Positions 42,118 to 51,408 of a DNA stretch of 64,000 bases are shown here, piece after piece. Below the pieces are notes generated by a model. That model saw only the letters and a list, made by a program, of their open reading frames with translations, had not been told where the DNA came from and ran no database searches. This DNA is from an uncultured Dyadobacter sp. (lineage in GTDB: Bacteria > Bacteroidota > Bacteroidia > Cytophagales > Spirosomataceae): positions 124,001 through 188,000 of the forward strand of contig NZ_CAMLSE010000003.1 in the NCBI RefSeq assembly GCF_946482605.1. The letters run 5' to 3'. Numbering within the stretch: position 1 is the stretch's first letter; each line of letters begins with the position of its first letter. A program made the position numbers and the translations under genes.

Positions 42118-43773
42118 ATGCATAAAAAACGAATTGCAGCCATTGCCCTCTGCGCTTTGGGAGTACTCGAAGCAGCGGCACAAACCCCGTCGGCTTCGTA
42201 CAGCTGGTCGAACCTGCCTCCAGTGCAGCAGCCGGTTTTCCGGAAAGACACGATCCGTATCACCGCTTTGGGCGCTGTCGGCGACGGCTACACCCTTAAC
42301 ACCAAAGCGATCAATGCGGCGATCGATGCCATCAGCAAAAAAGGCGGAGGCGTTGTGCTGGTACCGCCGGGTTTGTGGATGACGGGCCCTGTGGTCATGA
42401 AAAGCCATGTCAACCTCCATCTCAGCGAAGCAGCGACCTTGCTGTTTACCCCCGACAAGTCGCAATACGCTCTTACCGAGGGCTTTTACGAAGGTAAGGC
42501 CGCGGCGCGAAATGAGTCACCCATTTCAGGCAAAGACCTCGAAAACATTGCTATTACCGGAAAAGGAATCGTGGACGGGAATGGAGACGTTTGGCGGGCC
42601 GTTCATAAAAGTCAGCTCACCGAGCCGCAATGGAAGGAAAAAGTCGCTTCCGGCGGCGTGTTGAAGGATGATGGAAAGACCTGGTATCCCAGCGAACAGT
42701 TCAAAAAAGCGAGTGTCGGCAACAAAAGCATGCTGCTGACGCCGGGCAAGCAGCCCAAAGACTTCGCGGATATCAAGGATTTGCTCCGTCCCAATCTGGT
42801 GGTTTTCAACAACTGCAAAAAGGTGTTGCTCGAAGGTGTCACCTTCCAGAACTCGGCGGCCTGGTGCCTGCATCCCCTGATGTGTCAGGATCTGACGATC
42901 CGCAATGTGCGGGTCAAAAACCCCGAATACGCACACAATGGCGATGGTATGGACATTGAATCCTGCAAGAACTTCCTGATCGAGGGCTGCACGCTGGATG
43001 TGGGCGACGATGCGATCTGCATCAAATCAGGTAAGGACGAAGAAGGCCGGAAGCGCGGCATTCCCACTGAAAACGGCGTGATCCGGAACAACACGGTTTA
43101 CAATGGTCACGGCGGATTTGTAGTCGGCAGTGAAATGAGCGGCGGAGCACGCAACATCTTCGTGGAGCAATGTACTTTCATGGGTACGGACAAGGGGCTG
43201 CGTTTCAAGTCGGTGCGCGGCCGTGGCGGCGTCGTGGAGAAGATTTTTGCCCGTAACATCTATATGAAAGACATTGCGCAGGAAGCGATTTTCTTCGACC
43301 TGTACTATTTTGTCAAATTCGCTACGGATGGAGAAAGGAACATGAGCCCGGTGGTCAATGAGGGCACACCGGTTTTCCGCGATATGCATTTTGAGAACAT
43401 TGTCTGCAACGGCGCTACGAAAGGCGTATTTATAAGAGGATTGCCCGAAATGCCGGTCCGCAACATCCGGATGGATAACCTGGTACTCTCAGCCGAGACA
43501 GGTGTAGAGCTGACAGACGCGGATCAAATCAGTTTCAATCAGGTGCAGCTGGTTACCAGGCACACCAAACCCGTTGTTTTAATCGACAACAGCAGCCATA
43601 TTACTTTCGACAAACTGCAATACAATCCAAACAGCGAAATGCTCATTTCTGTACAGGGCGAGCGCAGCGCAGCTATCAGTGTGCAACATACAGATGCAAC
43701 GAAAGCGCAAAAGGTCAAGGAGTTTTTAAAAGGGGCGCAGGAAAAAAGTCTGGTGATCGATGGGGGAAAATAA
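42118..43773 (+). CDS. GH28-family polygalacturonase-like glycoside hydrolase
   Basis: Secreted right-handed beta-helix hydrolase of the polygalacturonase/rhamnogalacturonase family. A signal peptide (MHKKRIAAIALCALGVLEAAAQ) is followed by the usual opening ALGAVGDGYTLNTKAINAAIDAISKKGGGVVLVPPG. The catalytic landmarks are NGDGMDIESCKN, GDDAICIKSGKDEEGRKRG, GHGGFVVGSEMSGG and LRFKSVRGRGG, equivalent to the NTD, DD, HG and RIK motifs. At 551 residues it is typical for bacterial members acting on pectic side chains. It is co-directional with susCD and its end overlaps the GH43 start by 14 bases, so both enzymes are translated from one message. Confidence 0.92.
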   Translation: MHKKRIAAIALCALGVLEAAAQTPSASYSWSNLPPVQQPVFRKDTIRITALGAVGDGYTLNTKAINAAIDAISKKGGGVVLVPPGLWMTGPVVMKSHVNLHLSEAATLLFTPDKSQYALTEGFYEGKAAARNESPISGKDLENIAITGKGIVDGNGDVWRAVHKSQLTEPQWKEKVASGGVLKDDGKTWYPSEQFKKASVGNKSMLLTPGKQPKDFADIKDLLRPNLVVFNNCKKVLLEGVTFQNSAAWCLHPLMCQDLTIRNVRVKNPEYAHNGDGMDIESCKNFLIEGCTLDVGDDAICIKSGKDEEGRKRGIPTENGVIRNNTVYNGHGGFVVGSEMSGGARNIFVEQCTFMGTDKGLRFKSVRGRGGVVEKIFARNIYMKDIAQEAIFFDLYYFVKFATDGERNMSPVVNEGTPVFRDMHFENIVCNGATKGVFIRGLPEMPVRNIRMDNLVLSAETGVELTDADQISFNQVQLVTRHTKPVVLIDNSSHITFDKLQYNPNSEMLISVQGERSAAISVQHTDATKAQKVKEFLKGAQEKSLVIDGGK

Positions 43774-45421
43774 GTACTATCTGCTTACAGGATTGCTAAC
43801 CGGGGCCATGTCCGTTTGCATTGCACAACAGAAACCTGTCACAGCTCCGGCTGCCGCAGTGTCAGAAGTATGGCTGCCGGACCTGCGGAACGGGCAATAC
43901 AAAAACCCCGTGCTGCATGCCGACTACTCCGACCCGGACGTGTGCCGGGCAGGTGAAGACTTTTACATGACAGCTTCGAGTTTCGACGCGGTACCCGGAC
44001 TGCCAATCCTCCATTCCAAAGATCTGGTAAACTGGACGCTCATCGGGCACGCACTGCCCCGGCAGATACCCGTCGCTCATTTCGAAAAAACACAGCATGG
44101 CAACGGCGTTTGGGCACCCGCGATCCGGTTTCACAAAGGTGAATTCTATATCTATTACCCCGACCCGGACTTCGGGATCTATGTCATCAAGGCCAAAAAC
44201 CCGGCTGGTCCCTGGACCGATCCGCTACTGGTAGAGGGTGGCAAAGGTTTGATCGACCCTTGCCCGCTTTGGGACAACGACGGGCGGGCATACCTGGTTC
44301 ATGGCTGGGCAGGTAGCCGGGCAGGTATCAAAAGCGTGATCACGGTCAAGGAAATGAACGCGGAGGGGACGCAGATCAAAGGTCCGGGCGTGATCGTCTA
44401 CGACGGGCATGGCGTCGACCCGACGGTAGAAGGTCCGAAGTTTTACAAACGGAACGGCTACTACTACATTTTCGCCCCCGCTGGCGGCGTCGCTACCGGC
44501 TGGCAGATTGTCTTGCGATCGCAAAACGTGTACGGTCCATACGAAAGGCGGGTGGTGATGGCCGAAGGCAAATCGGGCATTAACGGCCCCCATCAGGGTG
44601 CCTGGGTGGACACGCCCCCGGTAAATGGAGGGTCGAAGGACTGGTTTCTCCATTTCCAGGACAAGGGCGAATACGGCCGGGTCGTGCACCTGCAACCCAT
44701 GAAATGGATCGACAACTGGCCGGTCATCGGCTCCGACCCCGATGGCGACGGCATTGGCGATCCCGTGCTGACCTACTCCAAGCCACAGGTAGGACGCAAT
44801 TATCCGGTGGCGACACCGCCCGAAAGTGACGAGTTCAACGGAATTACATTCGGAAAGCAATGGCAATGGCAGGCTAATCCGCAGGGAACATGGGCCATGG
44901 CAGCGACAGGCAGCCTGCGGCTTTACGCGCAGCGTACTCCCGAAGGCGCCAGGAACCTCTGGGATGTCCCTAACCTGTTGCTGCAAAAATTCCCGGCGGA
45001 AGAGTTCACGATGACTACCAAACTGAAATTCACCCCGAATGCCAGCCTGACCGGCGAAAAAACGGGGCTGGTGATCATGGGCCAGAGCTATGCAGGCCTT
45101 TTTCTCAGAAGTGGTAAGAACAAAACGGAGCTGCTTTACGCTTTCTGTGCCAAAGCGTCGGACAGAAACCCCGAAAATGAAAAGTTGTTAATGGAGATCA
45201 AGCCAGGCAGCGATGTATTTCTGCGAGTCCAGGTTGTTAAGGGCGGTCGCTGCACATTCGCATACAGCCTCGATGGAACTGACTTTCAATCAGCGGGAAC
45301 GACTTTTCAGGCGGAACCGGGGCGATGGATCGGCGCGAAAGCGGGTTTGTTCTGCATCCGTGATACCCAAACCAACGACTCCGGCTATGCAGACTTCGAC
45401 TGGTTCAGGGTAACGCATTAG
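43760..45421 (+). CDS. GH43-family glycoside hydrolase with C-terminal beta-sandwich
   Basis: Predicted arabinofuranosidase/xylosidase-type enzyme. Signal peptide to about residue 25; the five-bladed propeller starts with YKNPVLHADYSDPDVCRAGEDFYMTASSF (catalytic base Asp), has GKGLIDPCPLWDNDGRAYLVHGW (central Asp region) and VDPTVEGPKFYKRNGYYYIFAP (acid Glu). From about residue 355 a second domain of roughly 195 residues (FNGITFGKQWQWQANPQGTWAM ... DFDWFRVTH) is a concanavalin-like sandwich as found in several GH43 subfamilies. The ATG lies inside the last 14 bases of the GH28 gene in another frame. Together with GH28 it would trim arabinose- or xylose-bearing pectin; exact linkage is unknown. 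Confidence 0.92.
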   Translation: MGENKYYLLTGLLTGAMSVCIAQQKPVTAPAAAVSEVWLPDLRNGQYKNPVLHADYSDPDVCRAGEDFYMTASSFDAVPGLPILHSKDLVNWTLIGHALPRQIPVAHFEKTQHGNGVWAPAIRFHKGEFYIYYPDPDFGIYVIKAKNPAGPWTDPLLVEGGKGLIDPCPLWDNDGRAYLVHGWAGSRAGIKSVITVKEMNAEGTQIKGPGVIVYDGHGVDPTVEGPKFYKRNGYYYIFAPAGGVATGWQIVLRSQNVYGPYERRVVMAEGKSGINGPHQGAWVDTPPVNGGSKDWFLHFQDKGEYGRVVHLQPMKWIDNWPVIGSDPDGDGIGDPVLTYSKPQVGRNYPVATPPESDEFNGITFGKQWQWQANPQGTWAMAATGSLRLYAQRTPEGARNLWDVPNLLLQKFPAEEFTMTTKLKFTPNASLTGEKTGLVIMGQSYAGLFLRSGKNKTELLYAFCAKASDRNPENEKLLMEIKPGSDVFLRVQVVKGGRCTFAYSLDGTDFQSAGTTFQAEPGRWIGAKAGLFCIRDTQTNDSGYADFDWFRVTH

Positions 45422-45438
45422 TCCGGCTGTCTGCTATC

Positions 45439-45490
45439 GTAAACCCGGTTGGCACGCGCATTCAGCATTGGCCGGCCGGGTTTACTTTTT
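45439..45490 (+). terminator. Terminator after the pectin-type operon
   Basis: GTAAACCCGG (45439-45448) and CCGGGTTTAC (45476-45485) pair over 10 bp and are followed by TTTTT. It lies between the GH43 stop and the stop of a convergent gene at 45495 and may serve both. Confidence 0.75.
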
Positions 45491-45494
45491 AGTT

Positions 45495-45872
45495 TCAATG
45501 ATTATCCAGATTCAGCACGACCATCCGCTTCCGGCCCGTATAGCTATATCGGACGGAAACTTTATCTCCTGACTGAGGAACAGATTTCAGATCCTCCCGG
45601 AGTACATTGATCTCTGTGACAAAATTGCGCCCACGCATCGGCTTCACGTGGACCTGAAGTTTGTAGAAAGTATTTCCGTGCAGATACGAACCCGGTTGTT
45701 CCTCCGACAACAATACGATCGCGTCGGCTATATGACTGTTTTTCAGGTAACGATTCAATGTTTGCAACCGGGGCGTCCGCAATCTCACCAGCAGCAGTAC
45801 CGCGCTAACCAACAAAAGAGCGAGCAGTATAATGATGAGGGTTTGTCCGGTTTGAAATGCCAATATCTCCAT
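45495..45872 (-). CDS. Small membrane-anchored protein, function unknown
   Basis: A 125-residue protein with one N-terminal membrane helix (about residues 11-29: TLIIILLALLLVSAVLLLV) followed by a soluble beta-rich domain (NRYLKNSHIADAIVLLSEEQPGSYLHGNTFYKLQVHVKP, GDKVSVRYSYTGRKRMVVLNLD). The soluble part resembles small OB/SHOCT-like folds seen in DUF3592-type proteins, but I cannot place it in a family. It sits alone between the GH43 terminator and the LytTR regulator gene, on the same strand as the latter. Confidence 0.65.
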   Translation of the reverse strand: MEILAFQTGQTLIIILLALLLVSAVLLLVRLRTPRLQTLNRYLKNSHIADAIVLLSEEQPGSYLHGNTFYKLQVHVKPMRGRNFVTEINVLREDLKSVPQSGDKVSVRYSYTGRKRMVVLNLDNH

Positions 45873-45948
45873 AGCTAATAGAAGTACTTAGCTTCAAAGA
45901 AAACCAGCAATGTACCAACTTACGACAATAGTGATTTAACGGACACTT

Positions 45949-46713
45949 TCAATTATCAAGTGGCTGATTTCCGAGTGGCAATTGCAAAAGCACTTCTTCC
46001 TTTTTTCTACGGGATATTTCGATTTTACTGCCGTCCAGCAGCTCCACTACATCATGGTCTGCCATGAGCTTGGCAATGAACTTGGGATTGACCAAATGAG
46101 ACTTATGTGTGCGGATAAAACCGAACTCGGTCAACATTTCCTCATAGTATTTCAGCGTCTTGCTGGCCAATACAGGCTTTCGGTTCTTAATGAAAATATT
46201 GCTGTAATTCCCTTCTCCCTGCAAACGGATAATCTGATCGAGCGTAAAGAACGAAACGCCGTCCTGATAAGGCACAGCCAGCCGGAATTCACTCGCGCGC
46301 TTGTGGGCGACATTCCTGACCAGGTTGTCAAAGAGCATGGGATTCTGATGGACGTTCTGTTTTTTGAGGAAGCGATCGACCGCCGAGCGTAGTTCATCGG
46401 GATCCACCGGTTTGAGGAGATAATCCAATGCGCTGAAGCGGATCGCCTGCACCGCATATTGATTATAAGCTGTGGTAAAAATCACCTCGAAAGACGGGTC
46501 TTTTAATGCACGGAGGAAGTCGAAGCCGTTTTTTCCGGGCATCTCCACGTCGAGGAAAACAATATTGGGGCGAAAGGTTTTCAATTTTTCGAGCGCGTCG
46601 TCCACCGACTCGGCTTGCTGCACCTCTTTAATCTCGTCAATATAAGTTTCAATGTAATAGGCCAGGACATTCCTGGATTTAGGTTCGTCGTCGACAATTA
46701 GCGCTTTGATCAT
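45949..46713 (-). CDS. LytTR-family response regulator
   Basis: DNA-binding response regulator of 254 residues. The receiver domain (about 1-120) has ALIVDDEP and the phosphorylated Asp55 in VFLDVEMPGKNG, with TTAYNQYAVQAIRFSALDYLLKPVDPDEL. The LytTR DNA-binding domain follows (about 145-245: IIRLQGEGNYSNIFI, VLASKTLKYYEEMLTEFGFIRTHKSHLVNPKFI, GSKIEISRRKKEEVL). It starts 3 bases after the sensor-kinase stop on the same strand, so the two form a two-component operon. Confidence 0.93.
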   Translation of the reverse strand: MIKALIVDDEPKSRNVLAYYIETYIDEIKEVQQAESVDDALEKLKTFRPNIVFLDVEMPGKNGFDFLRALKDPSFEVIFTTAYNQYAVQAIRFSALDYLLKPVDPDELRSAVDRFLKKQNVHQNPMLFDNLVRNVAHKRASEFRLAVPYQDGVSFFTLDQIIRLQGEGNYSNIFIKNRKPVLASKTLKYYEEMLTEFGFIRTHKSHLVNPKFIAKLMADHDVVELLDGSKIEISRRKKEEVLLQLPLGNQPLDN

Positions 46714-46716
46714 CGT

Positions 46717-49700
46717 CTAAGGTTGATATAGATAGGTGGACAATTCTATTCTTACCAGTGTGCCGGCGGGGTCGCCGTCTGTGTCGTATTGGTCAATTAT
46801 TTCCAGGCGGGCGTGGTTGCCCTGGCGAGCGAGGACTTCGATCCTGTCCTCACAAATACGCAGCCCGCGCGATTCGTGTTCCCGGGTGCGTGAGGAGTTT
46901 TCTCTCATTTCGGCAGATTTTTTCCTTCCGATCCCATTGTCCTCGATTTCACAGGCAAACTGCTCAGTGCCGATCGGCACAAAACTGATCCTCAGATGTT
47001 TGTCTCCCTTTTTGTGCATCAAACCATGCCACAGGCCATTTTCAACAAACGGTTGCAACAACATCGAGGGAAGCCGTACGTAATCCTCTTCCAATTCGGG
47101 ATCGATTTCGATAGAATAAGTAAAACCCTGGCCAAACCGCATCAATTCCAATTCAAGGTACAGTTCGAGCACATCTTTTTCCTCCGCAATGGTGACCAGG
47201 TTCCGCCCTGAATTGTTCAGCACCAGCCTGAAAAGCTTCGCAAACTTGTTCAGATACTTGCTGGCTTCATTGTATTTACGTGTCACAATGCATTCCTGGA
47301 TGCTATTGAGGCAATTAAAGATAAAATGCGGGTTCATTTGGGCACGGAGGGCCATGAGTTGGCTCTCGGCCAGCATGGTATTGATCCGCAGCAACATGAT
47401 CTCCTGGCGCTCAGCCTGTGCACGTGCCATGGCCTCGGTGATTTTGTTGGCACTAATCGCAGCAATGGTCGAAATGGCCCTGATGTGATCATTATTATAA
47501 AAATGTTTGCGCGGATGTTCCGAGTCGATCACCCCGATAACATGTCCCTCGTGCAGGATCGGGACGGCGAGCTCCGAAGCCCTTGCCTGATCATCGACAA
47601 TGTAACGGGGATCTTTGCTAGTATCACCGATCAACTGTGGCAGGCCCGTCGCCGCCGCTGCGCCTACGATGCCTTGTCCAACGGGAATCTCAATGGGGTT
47701 CAGGATTTCATATTCCTTAGGACTTTTCGGCCCGTAAGCCGCTTTCTGGATCAGCGTCCCCGTTTCCTTGTCCAGCAGATATACCACGCAATCCTCAAAA
47801 TGAAGTTTGGAAATACAATTCCGTGCAATATCCCAGCATATCTCGTTCACGGAATTATCGCCGTAAACACTGTTGGCGAAATACTCGATAGTCTCATCAA
47901 GGTCCTTTTTTCGAAGCTGCTGAATGTACAGCCTGTAAACCCAGAACAACCCCAGCACCGATACCGTCGCGCACAGGGCGAAAAACCACCAGGATTGCCA
48001 CCAATGCGGCAACACCCGCAACGTAAGCCCTCCTGCGCGCTGCATCCAGCGACCATTCTCATCCGTGCTGCGTACTTTGAAAACGTAGGTCCCGGGCAGC
48101 AGATTCGTATAGGAAGCGGTAATGGACCGGCCCGCCATTACCCAGTCGTCGTCCAGGCCCTCCAACTGGTAGCTGTATTGAAGGGAGGGAATATCGCGGT
48201 GGCTCAGGGAGGCGTACTGGAAAGTCACAAAAGATTCGTTTGGATTGACTTCCAACACATTGCACTTCAATTCACTCAATTTTTCCTGTCCGAAAATCTT
48301 TACCGAGGTAATCGCGGGAGGCCGTTGAACCGGTACGGAAGCAAAGTGTCTTGGATTGATCACCACCACATGGTCCAGCATCACCGCATAGATTTTACCG
48401 GCGGCAACTGTAACATAGTTCCAATAGTCCTGCATGGTTTTTCCAAGATCGATCTCCACCTTACTGACGGCATTGCTCACAGGGTCGTAGGCGACGAGCC
48501 CCTCACGACTAGCGCCCCACAGCACCCCGTTGTCATCGATGTCCATCGAGGCGATCTGATCGTACGGCATTCCGTTGGCAGCATTTACGCTTCGGATGAC
48601 CGTCCCCCGGCTATCAATCTTAAGAATTCCCCTGGTTCCGGCTGCGACCCAGATATCCCCCGTTTTACTCTGCCTGATTTCATAAATATATTCCCCTGCC
48701 AGCTCGGGTGCGAGCGCCAATGTGAAATGCTCGCGGGTGTGTTCATACCGCAAAAGTCCTCTCCCTTCCATGGCGAAAAGAATGTCTCCGTTGGAAAGTG
48801 TATGGAACGCCCCTACTTCGGTAAAATCAAACCTGCCGTACGCAGGATCGCTCCCATCGAAACGCGTACAGGTCTTGTGTTCAATATTATAGCGGTAAAT
48901 CGCGTCGTTCATAATCTGGAACCAAATGTTCCCTCGCTTATCCGCGAAAACGAAGCCAGCCTGACGTGACGATGAACCTTGCCTGATTTGCTCGAAGCGT
49001 TCCAGGGCTTTCCCGGATGGCCCCAGGGAATAAATACCGTCATAACCAGCGAACCACCAGGTATCGCCTGCTTTTGCTGCCATTACAAACCGATTGTTAC
49101 GCAGCATGTTCCCCGGCGCAACGAATCTCCTGAAGGTCCGGTCGTCCGTATCGTAAAACACCACCCCGTCTTCCTTGCAGGCAACGATCACTTTGCCGTC
49201 CACGGTAATGGAGTTGGTATGCGCAAATCCGGTTTCAAGAAAAAATGGAAAGCTGGGCAGCTTGTAAATTGCCTCGATCGGGTTTTTCGGAGGAGTCTTG
49301 CTTACGCCATTGATTGTGGCCAGCCATACATTGCCCTGCGTATCCGAAATCGCATCACGGAAGTGACCGTACGCAATGGTATAGGCCTGATCCTGGCTGT
49401 ATTCTATTTTGCGAAACGGCTGACCGGGCTCCTTCAGGAAAGCGGCGTACACCCAGGTTGAAACCCAAAGACGGTCCTGCCGGTCGATGAACAGATAATT
49501 ACAGCCTTCGCCGATCTGCTTGCCATCGAGCGTGTAGTATGTATCGAGCTTTCCTGTCCGGAAATCCCAGTAGTTCAGCGAGGGTTTCGTGTCGCATCCA
49601 TACCATAAATTACCCTGTTTGTCCACCGCAATCGCACTGACATTCTCCGAGTCGAGCAAGGGGATGTGCTGGGGATTGCGGGCATTGTAAAAAATCCGGT

Positions 49701-50307
49701 TCGTCAGGCAATCGATAAACATAGGCCTGTTGCCTGCAATCCAAAAACCATTTCGCGTCGAGTCGAAAACCATTCCTGTAAGGTGAAAGCCGTCGAACGG
49801 AAACGCCCGGGCCGCCGGGAATACATCGGTCAATAAGGCCAGTTTTTGACCGTCAAAAATGTAAATCGCATTGGAAGTTCCGATCCAGATCCGCTTTTGC
49901 CGGTCGGCCTTAACCGTCACAATATCCTGGCCCGAAAGGCTGGCGAAGCGCTGATCCTTGCTGAACTCTCCTGATTTCTTATCAAAAAGAACAACTCCTT
50001 TCCGTAAACCGAGCAACAGCGTGTCGCCCTCCCCGATCGGATGAATTGCATTGACGTAGTATTTCTGCGCGGTCCGGGGATCGAGAAAGCGTCGCACGAC
50101 CGCGCCGTCGTAGCGGTCCAAACCATTGGCAGTCCCGATCCAGAGGAATCCCGCCTGATCCTTATACAGGCACCTCACCTGTTTGGCACTCAGTCCATCC
50201 TGCCAGCGAATATTCTGAAACAGGGTTTGCGCACTCACACCCCCACCTGAAAAACAGGGGAGCACAAAGGAAATGGCCCATACAATTCTTCGTAAGAACA
50301 ATATCAC
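46717..50307 (-). CDS. Sensor kinase: periplasmic propeller, Y_Y_Y, GAF and LytS-type kinase
   Basis: A 1196-residue sensor read from a GTG start at 50307 (no closer ATG precedes the signal peptide). After the signal, a two-bladed-propeller sensor of regulator-propeller repeats fills about residues 28-650 (GLSAKQVRCLYKDQAGFLWIGTANGLDRYDG is the first). A Y_Y_Y domain follows to about 765 (SYQLEGLDDDWVMAGRSITASYTNLLPGTYVFKVRSTDENG). One membrane helix at about 768-790 leads to a GAF domain (about 808-955: DCVVYLLDKETGTLIQKAAYG, VPILHEGHVIGVIDSEHPRK). The His_kinase domain has His994 in QMNPHFIFNCLNSIQ, and the ATPase part includes LQPFVENGLWHG and EDNGIGRKKS. The GAF insertion is less common than the plain form. 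The signal sensed is unknown; nearby GH genes suggest glycans. Confidence 0.93.
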   Translation of the reverse strand: MILFLRRIVWAISFVLPCFSGGGVSAQTLFQNIRWQDGLSAKQVRCLYKDQAGFLWIGTANGLDRYDGAVVRRFLDPRTAQKYYVNAIHPIGEGDTLLLGLRKGVVLFDKKSGEFSKDQRFASLSGQDIVTVKADRQKRIWIGTSNAIYIFDGQKLALLTDVFPAARAFPFDGFHLTGMVFDSTRNGFWIAGNRPMFIDCLTNRIFYNARNPQHIPLLDSENVSAIAVDKQGNLWYGCDTKPSLNYWDFRTGKLDTYYTLDGKQIGEGCNYLFIDRQDRLWVSTWVYAAFLKEPGQPFRKIEYSQDQAYTIAYGHFRDAISDTQGNVWLATINGVSKTPPKNPIEAIYKLPSFPFFLETGFAHTNSITVDGKVIVACKEDGVVFYDTDDRTFRRFVAPGNMLRNNRFVMAAKAGDTWWFAGYDGIYSLGPSGKALERFEQIRQGSSSRQAGFVFADKRGNIWFQIMNDAIYRYNIEHKTCTRFDGSDPAYGRFDFTEVGAFHTLSNGDILFAMEGRGLLRYEHTREHFTLALAPELAGEYIYEIRQSKTGDIWVAAGTRGILKIDSRGTVIRSVNAANGMPYDQIASMDIDDNGVLWGASREGLVAYDPVSNAVSKVEIDLGKTMQDYWNYVTVAAGKIYAVMLDHVVVINPRHFASVPVQRPPAITSVKIFGQEKLSELKCNVLEVNPNESFVTFQYASLSHRDIPSLQYSYQLEGLDDDWVMAGRSITASYTNLLPGTYVFKVRSTDENGRWMQRAGGLTLRVLPHWWQSWWFFALCATVSVLGLFWVYRLYIQQLRKKDLDETIEYFANSVYGDNSVNEICWDIARNCISKLHFEDCVVYLLDKETGTLIQKAAYGPKSPKEYEILNPIEIPVGQGIVGAAAATGLPQLIGDTSKDPRYIVDDQARASELAVPILHEGHVIGVIDSEHPRKHFYNNDHIRAISTIAAISANKITEAMARAQAERQEIMLLRINTMLAESQLMALRAQMNPHFIFNCLNSIQECIVTRKYNEASKYLNKFAKLFRLVLNNSGRNLVTIAEEKDVLELYLELELMRFGQGFTYSIEIDPELEEDYVRLPSMLLQPFVENGLWHGLMHKKGDKHLRISFVPIGTEQFACEIEDNGIGRKKSAEMRENSSRTREHESRGLRICEDRIEVLARQGNHARLEIIDQYDTDGDPAGTLVRIELSTYLYQP

Positions 50308-50598
50308 AGCTCGCTATATTCTTTGATGATCCGTGCTAAGATGCGCTATAAGTAGGCCAAATACGTCAATTCTGTATAATCGTACTACATGACTTATTTA
50401 TCGGCGCGATCCGGTGAGAAATCGTAACAAACGCCTGATCGGTCGTCTTGAACACCTCAAACTAATGAATTTACCGGTAAATAGTCTAAAATAACCGTTA
50501 CCTCATTAAATATGGCGGTTACTCAGGTCGGTTTGCACATTTGTTTCACCCAACGCCATGAAAAATAAATTCCAAGAGGAAATCCGAAGCGTACGCTG
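50308..50598. other. Intergenic region between divergent sensor kinase and DKNYY genes
   Basis: About 290 AT-rich bases. CACATTTG at about 50534-50541 is one base from TAnnTTTG and is embedded in a 15-base stretch almost identical to that around the susC promoter at 490. No gene or RNA was recognised. Confidence 0.4.
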
Positions 50599-51357
50599 AT
50601 GCGCCGGATTTCCCTCTCAGTGCCACTATTCACAACCTCATCCTATTTAGTCATGCTGATATTATTGATGGTAGCCAGTGTAGTTCTGGTGATCGTATTT
50701 TCAAATCTCTGTTTACTGCCACCATCTTCTGAAACTGCCGCTCCCCTTCCTTCCGCGGGTGGTTACCACATTGAAAACAAACAGGTTTATTTCTCCGGCG
50801 CCGACGACCGGTCCAATCCCGTCGGAGACGCTCACGCGAAGACATTTCAAGTGCTTGCCGCCGGGTATGGCCGGGCTCTGGATCGTTCCCCGTACGCACG
50901 GGACTTTCAGCATGTATATTATGAAGGTAAAAGCATTGAGGGGGCAAATCCAGTCCATTTCCAGATCCTCGGACCGGACCTGGGCCGTGATGATCAAAAT
51001 GTGTTCAAAGCATGCAGGCTGCTTTCCGGAGATGCGAAAAATTTCAAGTGCCTGGATGCCCGGCTGAGCAAAGACAGTCACCGCGTTTTTTTTGACGACA
51101 AGGTAATTTCCGAAGATGCAGGCAATTTCAGGTACGTATGCAGGTGGCAGAAAACCTGCGTCTACAAAGACCGCAGCAGGGTGTTTGTCAACGGAAGAGG
51201 TTACCGTGTTGCTGACATCGACACCTTTGATTTTGCCGGCAACAACGTTTTTTCAGACCTGCAACAAACCTATCGTTTCAATGGCACTGAATTCCAGGCT
51301 ATTCCGCAGCATTCCGGCTTGAAGCTCATGACCCATTTCGAGCCGGTGCTTGCATAA
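50599..51357 (+). CDS. DKNYY-repeat family protein, membrane anchored
   Basis: A 252-residue protein with an N-terminal membrane helix (about 17-40: SYLVMLILLMVASVVLVIVFSNLCLL). The rest contains DKNYY-like repeats: YHIENKQVYFSGADD, FQHVYYEGKSIEGANPVHFQILG, QNVFKACRLLSGDAKNFKCLD, SHRVFFDDKVISEDAGNFRYV and SRVFVNGRGYRVADIDTFDF. The function of the family is not established. An ankyrin-repeat membrane protein gene follows about 50 bp later on the same strand, so the two may work together. Confidence 0.7.
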   Translation: MRRISLSVPLFTTSSYLVMLILLMVASVVLVIVFSNLCLLPPSSETAAPLPSAGGYHIENKQVYFSGADDRSNPVGDAHAKTFQVLAAGYGRALDRSPYARDFQHVYYEGKSIEGANPVHFQILGPDLGRDDQNVFKACRLLSGDAKNFKCLDARLSKDSHRVFFDDKVISEDAGNFRYVCRWQKTCVYKDRSRVFVNGRGYRVADIDTFDFAGNNVFSDLQQTYRFNGTEFQAIPQHSGLKLMTHFEPVLA

Positions 51358-51408
51358 AGCCGCCATGAAAGCCGGATGCCGCCTTCCGGGTTGAGTTTTC
51401 CCTCCGCT

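Noticed and set aside
50382..50390. GTACTACAT, a partial match to the GntR operator, upstream of the sensor kinase
   Set aside because: Only 9 of 13 bases match and the symmetric half is missing; a 9-base match is expected about once in a window of this size by chance.
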